Shown: one piece after another, positions 31,758 through 38,644 of the stretch
How positions within the stretch are numbered: position 1 is the first letter of the stretch
Layout: each line of letters begins with the position of its first letter
Source of the DNA: a virus
Virus record (IMG/VR): IMGVR_UViG_3300010354_000157
Location: 1-45,053 of that record
Strand: one strand, 5' to 3'
Length of the DNA stretch: 45,053 bases
The notes under the pieces: generated by a model
Databases searched by the model: none
What the model was told of the DNA's origin: nothing
What the model saw: only the letters and a program-made list of their open reading frames with translations
Made by a program: the position numbers and the translations under genes

Positions 31758-33164
31758 ATGCTAAATCCATTTTTTCTTCAAGGGTCAAAAACAGAACAAT
31801 CACTCATTCAAGACTTAATCAATGAGCAATTAAGAATGTATGGTGTTGAAATACATTATCTGCCGAGAAAATATATTACAGAAAAAACTGTAATAAAAGA
31901 ACTAATAGAATCAGAATTTACAAATGCATATCCAATAGAAGCATATGTGGATAATTTTGACGGATATGGTGACAACCCCACAATATTATCAAAATTTGGA
32001 ATTCAAGCATTAAATGAAATTACACTCATAATTTCGCGTGAAAGATATAAAAATTATATATCCCCATTAATTAAAAGCCAATCAAATATTAAATTATCAT
32101 CAAGACCAAAAGAGGGTGATTTAATTTATTTTCCCCTCGGAGAGCGTCTCTTTGAAATAAAATATGTAGAACATGAGAAACCATTTTATCAACTTCAAGG
32201 TCTTTATACTTATCAATTAAGATGCGAATTGTTTAGATATGAAGATGAGGTGATTGATACTGGATTAATGGATATCGATGAACTTATTAGTGGTAGTGAG
32301 GGTGACGATACAACATCGGTTGGAATTGTTCAAAAACTTTTAATGGTTGGAACTGGAGTAACTGCAACAGCAACAACTCAAATAGTAAATGGAGGTGTTA
32401 GATCGATAACAGTAACAAATCGCGGGGGTGGATACACTAGTATTCCAATAGTAGGAATATCTTCTGCACCACCAGGTGGTAAAACTGCATCAGCAATTGC
32501 AAAAATGATCGGTGGAATTGTCGTGTGTAATGATAATACAAATCCATCAGCACAATCTGTTCAAAGTGTAGAAATAATTAATGCTGGATACGGTTACACT
32601 ACAACTCCAGGAGTTAGATTTATTGGTGGAGAAGGTGGAGGTGCAACTGGAATTGCTTCTATAGGTAATGGTATTATTGGAGTAATTCAAATTTCAAATT
32701 CGGGGTCTGGGTACGTAAACCCACCAAATATTACTTTTACCGGCAGTTCTTCAATATCAGCAGCTGCAACTGCTGTAGTTTCTTCTGCGGGAACCATAAC
32801 ATCTATCAGGATTACAAACGCTGGTCTTGGTTATACGGTGGCACCGACAGTAACAATATCATCACCAAGTATAATTGGAGTTGGAACCTTTATTTTCAAC
32901 GAAGTAGTAACTGGTTCTCAAAGTGGAATTAGTGGAAGGGTTAGATCTTGGAATTCAGTTACAAATATTCTTGAAATTTCTCATGTAGACGGAGAATTTA
33001 AATTAGGAGAACCTATTGTGGGTGCAGCTTCAAGTGCTATTCACTATCTCAAAAAAATAGACACTTTAATTAGTAAGGATGGGTATTCAAATAATGACCA
33101 AATAGAAGATGAAGCAAATAATATTATTGATTTTAGTGAAAGAAATCCTTTTGGTATGCCATAA
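31758..33164 (+). CDS. 14: Neck protein gp14, with beta-repeat insertion
   Basis: A 468-aa protein against 256 aa for T4 gp14. The N-terminal 190 residues hold the recognisable gp14 part (NPFFLQGSKTEQSLIQDLIN, GVEIHYLPRKYI and LIYFPLGERLFEIKYVEHEKPFYQLQG in pieces). Residues about 195-385 are an insertion of four G-x-G-Y beta repeats (NRGGGYTSIP, INAGYGYTTTPG, SNSGSGYVNPP, TNAGLGYTVAP), followed by a short linking domain and the final DFSERNPFGMP, which is the usual gp14 C-terminus. The insertion probably decorates the neck surface. It could carry collar/whisker-like functions, which is inference. Confidence 0.9.
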   Translation: MLNPFFLQGSKTEQSLIQDLINEQLRMYGVEIHYLPRKYITEKTVIKELIESEFTNAYPIEAYVDNFDGYGDNPTILSKFGIQALNEITLIISRERYKNYISPLIKSQSNIKLSSRPKEGDLIYFPLGERLFEIKYVEHEKPFYQLQGLYTYQLRCELFRYEDEVIDTGLMDIDELISGSEGDDTTSVGIVQKLLMVGTGVTATATTQIVNGGVRSITVTNRGGGYTSIPIVGISSAPPGGKTASAIAKMIGGIVVCNDNTNPSAQSVQSVEIINAGYGYTTTPGVRFIGGEGGGATGIASIGNGIIGVIQISNSGSGYVNPPNITFTGSSSISAAATAVVSSAGTITSIRITNAGLGYTVAPTVTISSPSIIGVGTFIFNEVVTGSQSGISGRVRSWNSVTNILEISHVDGEFKLGEPIVGAASSAIHYLKKIDTLISKDGYSNNDQIEDEANNIIDFSERNPFGMP

Positions 33165-33167
33165 ATA
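33160..33167 (+). promoter_or_regulatory. Late promoter ahead of gene 15
   Basis: CATAAATA overlapping the gp14 stop codon, 40 nt before the ATG at 33208. Confidence 0.5.
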
Positions 33168-33207
33168 AAGGTTAGTATATTAATTCGATAAAAAGGAAAA
33201 TATAAGT

Positions 33208-34209
33208 ATGTTTGAATATTTTTATCACGAAATTTTAAGAAAAACCGTAATTGCATTTGGTTCTTTATTCAATGAAATAACTATCAAACATACAAATAAT
33301 AGTGGAAACATTAGTAGTGTGATGAAAGTCCCTCTTGCATATGGACCAACTCAAAAATTTTTAGCAAGATTGGAACAATCTCCAGACTTAAATAAACCAG
33401 TTCAAATGACATTACCAAGGATGTCATTTGAATTTACCGGATTAACTTATGATTCTTCAAGAAAATCAACTACCACTCAAACTTTTACTACAAAACTTGC
33501 AAGTGGTGGTATAGAAGTTAAAAAAGAATATTTACCAGTTCCATATAATATGCAATTTGAACTTAGTATAATGTCCAAATTAAATGACGATGCTCTTCAA
33601 ATTATAGAACAGATTTTGCCATATTTTCAACCGGCATATTCTATGACTGTTGAATTAATTGATAATATAAATGAAAAGCGCGATGTTCCTGTTATATTGG
33701 AAAATATTACAATGCAGGATGATTATGAAGGAAACTTTACTACAAGGCGTGTTTTAATTTACACTTTAAGATTTACAGTTAAAACTTATCTTTTTGGACC
33801 AATTTCTTCAGCGTCAAAAGACATCATCAAAAAAACAACCATCAGTTACATCACTGGCGATTCTACAAATTCTCCAACAAGAGAAATGATTTATTCTACA
33901 GAACCAAGAGCAATCAAAAACTATACAGGTACTGTTTTGACAAATATTTCAACTGATATCAATGCTGATAATACTTTAATATTGGTAAATGATGCTTCCT
34001 CTATTAGTGTTGGATCTTATCTTGATCTTGAAGGGGAAGAAATTTATGTAATTACAAAATCTGCAAATACTTTAACAGTTGAAAGAGGTAAAGATGGAAC
34101 AGCAATTACATCACATTTGGCAGGATCTCCAGTAAAATCAATTACAAATGCTGATAATCTTTTAATTGAATCTGGGGATGATTTTGGGTTTAACGGTTCA
34201 ATAAGTTAA
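33208..34209 (+). CDS. 15: Tail completion and sheath stabiliser protein gp15
   Basis: A 333-aa protein; T4 gp15 has 272. The N-terminus (MFEYFYHEILRKTVIAFGSLF...) matches the T4 pattern M-F-x-Y-F-Y-x-x-x-x-R ... G-x-L-F, followed by PLAYGPTQKFLARL and TLPRMSFEFTGLTYDSSRK, the central gp15 signature. gp15 hexamers cap the tail tube and sheath and join the tail to the neck. The extra C-terminal part (about 245-333) contains a small domain (VGSYLDLEGEEIYVITK then TLTVERGKDGT) common in phage tail proteins, also seen in the giant protein and the 27981 protein. A GGAA lies upstream of the ATG. Confidence 0.92.
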   Translation: MFEYFYHEILRKTVIAFGSLFNEITIKHTNNSGNISSVMKVPLAYGPTQKFLARLEQSPDLNKPVQMTLPRMSFEFTGLTYDSSRKSTTTQTFTTKLASGGIEVKKEYLPVPYNMQFELSIMSKLNDDALQIIEQILPYFQPAYSMTVELIDNINEKRDVPVILENITMQDDYEGNFTTRRVLIYTLRFTVKTYLFGPISSASKDIIKKTTISYITGDSTNSPTREMIYSTEPRAIKNYTGTVLTNISTDINADNTLILVNDASSISVGSYLDLEGEEIYVITKSANTLTVERGKDGTAITSHLAGSPVKSITNADNLLIESGDDFGFNGSIS

Positions 34210-34214
34210 AAAAT

Positions 34215-34646
34215 ATGAAAATGACAAAAAAATTTGATAATCTCAATAAAACTTTTGGTATGGAAGGAGAAATAATTCCAGTCAAAGCAAAAGAAGTTTC
34301 TAATGAGATAGAAAAAATAGCACAAATCGCAAATGATATAAAAAAAGATTATGAATATACAAGAGGAAATTTATATTCTCTTATAGAAAAAGGTCAAGAA
34401 GCAATAAATGGCATTCTTGAATTAGCACAAGAGAGTGAAATGCCAAGAGCTTATGAAGTTGCTGGACAACTCATTAAGAATGTCGCTGATGCTACAGACA
34501 AATTAATGGATCTTCAAAAAAAATTAAAAGACATAGAAGAAGAAAGTCAAAAAGGACCAACAACAGTCAATAATGCACTATTTGTTGGATCTACCGCAGA
34601 GTTGGCAAAACTTTTAAAACAACAAACTCAAAATGAAAACATTTAA
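34215..34646 (+). CDS. 16: Small terminase subunit gp16
   Basis: A 143-aa, mainly helical protein, close in size to T4 gp16 (164 aa). The central part (ANDIKKDYEYTRGNLYSLIEKGQEAINGIL, then MPRAYEVAGQLIKNVADATDKLMDLQKK) is the recognisable small-terminase oligomerisation core of T4-like phages. It would form a ring that regulates the large terminase in DNA packaging. It starts 5 nt after gp15 with no strong Shine-Dalgarno site and overlaps the next small gene by 14 nt. In T4 gene 17 follows directly; here two genes intervene. Confidence 0.88.
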   Translation: MKMTKKFDNLNKTFGMEGEIIPVKAKEVSNEIEKIAQIANDIKKDYEYTRGNLYSLIEKGQEAINGILELAQESEMPRAYEVAGQLIKNVADATDKLMDLQKKLKDIEEESQKGPTTVNNALFVGSTAELAKLLKQQTQNENI

Positions 34647-34788
34647 ACAGTTTCAAGAAGACTGGAGTAATAAATATAAAAAGAGTATTGATTGCTCCAA
34701 TCCAAAAGGATTTTCTCAACGTGCTCATTGTGCAGCGAGAAGAAAAAGAGCAAAAGGTGAGCAGACTAAACCAAACCCAGTTGAGTAA
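34633..34788 (+). CDS. Small basic protein with internal-protein-like N-terminus (51 aa)
   Basis: A 51-aa basic protein overlapping the end of gp16 by 14 nt and sharing one base with the next start (TAATG). It begins MKTFKQFQEDW, resembling the capsid targeting sequence of T4 internal head proteins (M-K-T-Y-Q-E-F). The rest contains CSNPKGFSQRAHCAARRKR, a short Cys-pair basic motif that recurs in phage virion proteins. A role as a packaged or head-associated protein is inference from these two motifs. Confidence 0.72.
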   Translation: MKTFKQFQEDWSNKYKKSIDCSNPKGFSQRAHCAARRKRAKGEQTKPNPVE

Positions 34789-36680
34789 TGCCCAAATTTA
34801 AGTCACATAAAACAGTTGAACAAATAGCAAAAAAACACCGTTTAGAAGTTTCTTTCATACAAAAGCAACTTGATATGGGAGAACCTATTGAACATGAGCA
34901 TACAAAAGATCATGATCTTGCAAGAGATATTGCACTTCAACATCTTGATGAGATTCCAGATTATTATACTCGTCTAAAGAAAATGGAAGGAGATGCTAAA
35001 AAGCATCATAAAAAGTTTGAGGATGTTAAAGAGGGAAATCTGCATAAATGGTATCAAAGCAAATCGAAAGAAGGAAAACCGGGTTGGGTTAATGTAGTAA
35101 CTGGTGGCACATGTGCAAGTGATGAACCGGGTGAAGGAGTTCCTAAATGTGTTTCTTCTAAAAAGAGAGCAAGCATGACTCCTGCAGAAAGACGTTCATC
35201 CGCGAGAAGAAAAAAAGTAGCAGATCCAGGACAACAGCAAAAAACAGGATCTGCAAAACCAACTTATGTTTCTACAGATTCACCAAAAAAGAAAATGAAA
35301 GAGGAAATGGAAGTACAAGAAGAAAAAGACAAACCAGGTAAAGGTAGTGGTAAAAAAGACGCTTGTTATTATAAGGTAAAATCACGTTATAGCGTTTGGC
35401 CAAGTGCATATGCATCTGGAGCACTTGTAAAGTGTCGCAAGGTTGGTGCAGATAATTGGGGAACTAAGTCAGAATCAGTTGAAGAACAAAGATACTGTCC
35501 TTTATGTGATAAAAGAGAAACAAGATCTGAATGTTCTTATGGTGGAAAAGCATGGGATAAAGTTTCGGTAAAAGATCACGAATATTCAATGGCAAGATCA
35601 GAAATTTCAACAATTGAGGATGCAGTAAAAAAACTTAAAGCAAAAGTTGGTAAAGGTGAGGGATCTCTTGAGGCATGGGTTCAATCAAAAATTACAAAGG
35701 CAGCAGATTATATTGACACTGCAGCAGATTATATTGCTAGTGGAGAAATGGAAGAATCTGTAAGAGTCAGAAGAGGTATTTTATCGGGCAAAGAAACTCA
35801 AATTGCAAGATCTACTGGTGCTGGTGCTTTATCTCCAGAAGCTGCAAAAGAGTTGGGATCTAAAGCAGTAGAATTAAGAAATAAAAAATTAGCGAAAACA
35901 GAACTCCCCAAAATCAACAAAGAAGAAACCTTAGTTGATAAAATTGCTAAAGAAGTATTGGATGAAAAATGTTGGCCGGGATACAAAAAGAAAGGGATGA
36001 AAACAATGTTTGGAAAGCGATATCCAAATTGCGTAAAGGCAGAAGATGTAACTATCGAAGATGCTGATGGAAATACTTTTGCCGAGGTAGTTGATTTAAT
36101 TAAACCAGAACCAATCAAAGGATTTAAATCTCAAGTAGATGAAGCAACAAGACTTCAAGCACAAACAGGTAACGTTATTGCAGTTACTCTTTCTTGGAGA
36201 GGAAAATATTACTCATTAAAAATATTTTTTCCTCAGATTAAAACACCATCTAAGAAAGAAATTAGTGACGAATTGCAGAAAGTTTATCCTGGATCTATAG
36301 TTCTTTATCATACCGTATCGGAAATTCAACCAGGGCAACCATTAGTACAGGCATTTGGTCCTCAAGGTGGATCTTTTGGACATTCCGGACCATCAAAAAA
36401 ATATGTAAAACCTTATAGCGAACAAGTTGAATTAGAAGAAGAAGGTCCATCTCTGTCCGTAGGTAGAGGAGAAAAACTTCCCGTAAGTAGAGGTGGAGGT
36501 CTTACCGAAAAGGGAAGAAAAAAATACAATCTTGCTACGGGATCCAATTTACAAGCACCGGTGACTGGAGATGTGAAACCAGGAAGTAAGGCAGCAAAAC
36601 GACGTAAAGCATTTTGCTCTCGCAGTAGAAGTTGGAAAGGAGAAAGGGGATTAGCTGCAAGAAGACGTTGGAAGTGTTAA
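34788..36680 (+). CDS. Multi-domain phage protein of small Cys-pair modules (630 aa)
   Basis: Lies between the two terminase genes. Modules in order: a DUF5661-like region (about 8-80: TKDHDLARDIALQHLDEIPD); a GWVNVVTGGTCASDEPGEG... module (about 90-165); a DUF5872-like module (about 180-225: ACYYKVKSRY...ALVKCRK); a C-P-L-C zinc motif followed by a helical part with ARSEISTIEDAVKKL and ITKAADYIDTAADYI (about 230-325); CWPGYKKKGMKTMFGKRYPN with its Cys pair (about 393-413); a beta module (about 458-512) also present in the 43334 protein; and a basic C-terminus (GGLTEKGRKKYN, KRRKAFCSRSRSW ... C). Each module is known as a stand-alone unit in phage or algal-virus proteins; combined function unknown. 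The basic, Cys-rich nature suggests nucleic-acid or head association. Confidence 0.75.
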   Translation: MPKFKSHKTVEQIAKKHRLEVSFIQKQLDMGEPIEHEHTKDHDLARDIALQHLDEIPDYYTRLKKMEGDAKKHHKKFEDVKEGNLHKWYQSKSKEGKPGWVNVVTGGTCASDEPGEGVPKCVSSKKRASMTPAERRSSARRKKVADPGQQQKTGSAKPTYVSTDSPKKKMKEEMEVQEEKDKPGKGSGKKDACYYKVKSRYSVWPSAYASGALVKCRKVGADNWGTKSESVEEQRYCPLCDKRETRSECSYGGKAWDKVSVKDHEYSMARSEISTIEDAVKKLKAKVGKGEGSLEAWVQSKITKAADYIDTAADYIASGEMEESVRVRRGILSGKETQIARSTGAGALSPEAAKELGSKAVELRNKKLAKTELPKINKEETLVDKIAKEVLDEKCWPGYKKKGMKTMFGKRYPNCVKAEDVTIEDADGNTFAEVVDLIKPEPIKGFKSQVDEATRLQAQTGNVIAVTLSWRGKYYSLKIFFPQIKTPSKKEISDELQKVYPGSIVLYHTVSEIQPGQPLVQAFGPQGGSFGHSGPSKKYVKPYSEQVELEEEGPSLSVGRGEKLPVSRGGGLTEKGRKKYNLATGSNLQAPVTGDVKPGSKAAKRRKAFCSRSRSWKGERGLAARRRWKC

Positions 36681-36686
36681 TTTATT

Positions 36687-38333
36687 ATGTCTAATGATGT
36701 TTATCTTGGTAATCCGCTTTTAAAAAAGGCAAATACTCCAATTGAATTTACACAAGAACAAATTCTTGAGTTTGTCAAGTGTAAAGATAACCCCGTCTAT
36801 TTTGCAAATAACTATGTAAAAATTGTGACATTGGATCATGGTCTTCAAACATTTAGACCATATCATTTTCAAGAAAAGTTAATTAATAATTTCCACAATC
36901 ATAGATTTAATATTTGTAAGATGCCACGGCAGACTGGCAAATCTACTACTGTTGTGGCATTTCTTTTACATTATGCAGTTTTTAATGATAATGTAAATAT
37001 TGGTATTCTTGCAAATAAAGCTGCAACAGCAAGAGAACTTTTAGATAGGTTGCAAACCGCATATGAAAATCTACCAAAGTGGATGCAACAAGGAATTATA
37101 TCTTGGAATAAGGGATCCTTGGAATTGGAAAATGGAAGTAAAATCTTGGCTGCTTCTACTTCTGCTTCTGCAGTTCGTGGTATGTCATTCAATATTTTAT
37201 TTTTGGACGAATTTGCGTTTGTTCCCAATCATATCGCAGATTCATTCTTTGCATCGGTATATCCAACAATTACTTCAGGTAAACAAACAAAAGTTATAAT
37301 TGTTTCTACCCCACATGGTATGAATCATTTCTACCGAATGTGGCATGATGCCGAAAAAGGTAAAAATGAATATGTGTTTACTGATGTTCATTGGAGTGAG
37401 GTTCCCGGAAGAGATATAGAGTGGAAAAAACAGACTATTGCCAATACTTCAGAACAGCAGTTTAAAGTTGAATTTGAGTGTGAATTTTTAGGATCAGTTG
37501 ATACTTTAATTGCACCATCCAAACTCAGAACACTCGTCTACGACGCCCCCAAGACCCGTAGCGCAGGTTTAGATGTTTATGTGGATCCAGAGGATAATCA
37601 CGACTATCTTATCACTGTAGACGTTGCTAGAGGTGTAGGAAACGATTATTCGGCATTTGTAGTTATAGACATAACTCAGTTTCCACATAAAGTTGTTGCT
37701 AAGTATAGAAATAACGAAATAAAACCAATGCTTTTTCCAAGTATTATTCAGGAAACAGCAAACGCATATAATAGTGCATATATTTTATGTGAGGTAAATG
37801 ATGTTGGGGACCAAGTGGCAAGTATTATTCAATATGATTTAGAGTATAATAATCTTTTAATGTGTTCGATGAGAGGTAGAGCAGGACAAATCGTTGGTCA
37901 AGGATTTTCGGGGAAGAAAACACAACTTGGCGTTAAGATGTCCAAAACAGTTAAAAAAGTGGGATGCCTTAATCTAAAAACAATGATTGAGGAAAGTAAA
38001 TTACTTTTGACTGATTATGAAATCATTAGTGAACTTACAACATTTATTCAAAAACACAACTCATTTGAAGCTGAAGAAGGATGTAATGACGATCTTGCAA
38101 TGTGCCTTGTAATTTATGCTTGGTTGGTTGCTCAAGATTATTTTAAAGAACTAACCGATCAGGACGTTAGAAAAAGACTGTATGAAGAACAGAAAAATCA
38201 AATTGAACAAGATATGTCTCCTTTTGGATTTATATCAGATGGTTTAGATAATAATAGTTTTGTCGATCAAGATGGAGATAGATGGTTTGTAGATGAGTAT
38301 GGTGATAGGTCTTATATGTGGGAGTACATGTAG
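36687..38333 (+). CDS. 17: Large terminase subunit gp17
   Basis: A 548-aa protein (T4 gp17: 610). ATPase domain: Walker A region MPRQTGKST (79-87), Walker B LFLDE (171-175) and coupling motif STPHG (207-211). Nuclease domain of the RNase H fold: D312 in VDVARG, E369 in CEVND and D468/D469 in CNDDLAM form the expected acidic set. It pumps DNA into the prohead and cuts concatemers. The N-terminus is shorter than in T4, which fits the family in marine phages. It begins 6 nt after the 630-aa gene and its stop codon overlaps the likely start of the zinc-ribbon gene. Confidence 0.95.
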   Translation: MSNDVYLGNPLLKKANTPIEFTQEQILEFVKCKDNPVYFANNYVKIVTLDHGLQTFRPYHFQEKLINNFHNHRFNICKMPRQTGKSTTVVAFLLHYAVFNDNVNIGILANKAATARELLDRLQTAYENLPKWMQQGIISWNKGSLELENGSKILAASTSASAVRGMSFNILFLDEFAFVPNHIADSFFASVYPTITSGKQTKVIIVSTPHGMNHFYRMWHDAEKGKNEYVFTDVHWSEVPGRDIEWKKQTIANTSEQQFKVEFECEFLGSVDTLIAPSKLRTLVYDAPKTRSAGLDVYVDPEDNHDYLITVDVARGVGNDYSAFVVIDITQFPHKVVAKYRNNEIKPMLFPSIIQETANAYNSAYILCEVNDVGDQVASIIQYDLEYNNLLMCSMRGRAGQIVGQGFSGKKTQLGVKMSKTVKKVGCLNLKTMIEESKLLLTDYEIISELTTFIQKHNSFEAEEGCNDDLAMCLVIYAWLVAQDYFKELTDQDVRKRLYEEQKNQIEQDMSPFGFISDGLDNNSFVDQDGDRWFVDEYGDRSYMWEYM

Positions 38334-38560
38334 TGGATTTGGATAAACAAATAAATTTGGGACATTTACTCTTTGCTGATAGAAAATGTAGAGTTTGTGG
38401 AGAAATAAAAAATTTAGTAGATAGTTTTTATAGAACTCGTAAAGATAGAGGTCCTGTAATATCTTCATATTCTTATGAATGTAAAGAGTGTGCTATTAAA
38501 AGAATTAGTTTTAATAAAAATCAAAAAATAAAAGATAAATGGCACTATCCAGATTGGTAA
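38333..38560 (+). CDS. Small zinc-ribbon protein (75 aa, GTG start)
   Basis: Two CxxC pairs, CRVC and CKEC, separated by about 30 residues form a zinc ribbon like the N-terminal part of recombination endonuclease VII or HNH-type proteins, but no HNH core is present. The GTG at 38333 is preferred: GGGAG (38320-38324) lies 8 nt upstream and the codon overlaps the gp17 stop. An upstream in-frame GTG at 38318 would add five residues. It ends KWHYPDW. Possibly a nucleic-acid-binding accessory protein; function unknown. Confidence 0.7.
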   Translation: MDLDKQINLGHLLFADRKCRVCGEIKNLVDSFYRTRKDRGPVISSYSYECKECAIKRISFNKNQKIKDKWHYPDW

Positions 38561-38585
38561 TTATGCTCACGTCCAATTTCCCCCA

Positions 38586-38635
38586 CGTAAAGTAAGTTTT
38601 TAATAAATAATTTTTAGATAAACTGAGACTTTACG
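38586..38635 (+). promoter_or_regulatory. Inverted repeat enclosing the late promoter of gene 18
   Basis: CGTAAAGT (38586-38593) pairs with ACTTTACG (38628-38635); AGTTT (38595-38599) pairs with AAACT (38620-38624). The late promoter AATAAATA (38602-38609) lies in the loop and the Shine-Dalgarno GGAG starts on the last base of the right arm. Read-through RNA would fold the arm next to the ribosome site; RNA from the late promoter would lack the left arm. Confidence 0.6.
38602..38609 (+). promoter_or_regulatory. Late promoter ahead of gene 18
   Basis: AATAAATA, 35 nt before the ATG at 38645. Confidence 0.6.
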
Positions 38636-38644
38636 GAGAAAAAC

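Noticed and set aside
34788-36680. Assignment of the 630-aa protein as a terminase component
   Set aside because: No ATPase, nuclease or portal-binding motif is visible; position between gp16 and gp17 is not enough.
38318-38332. GTG at 38318 as start of the zinc-ribbon gene
   Set aside because: Less favoured: the GTG at 38333 has GGGAG at proper distance and overlaps the gp17 stop. Not excluded.
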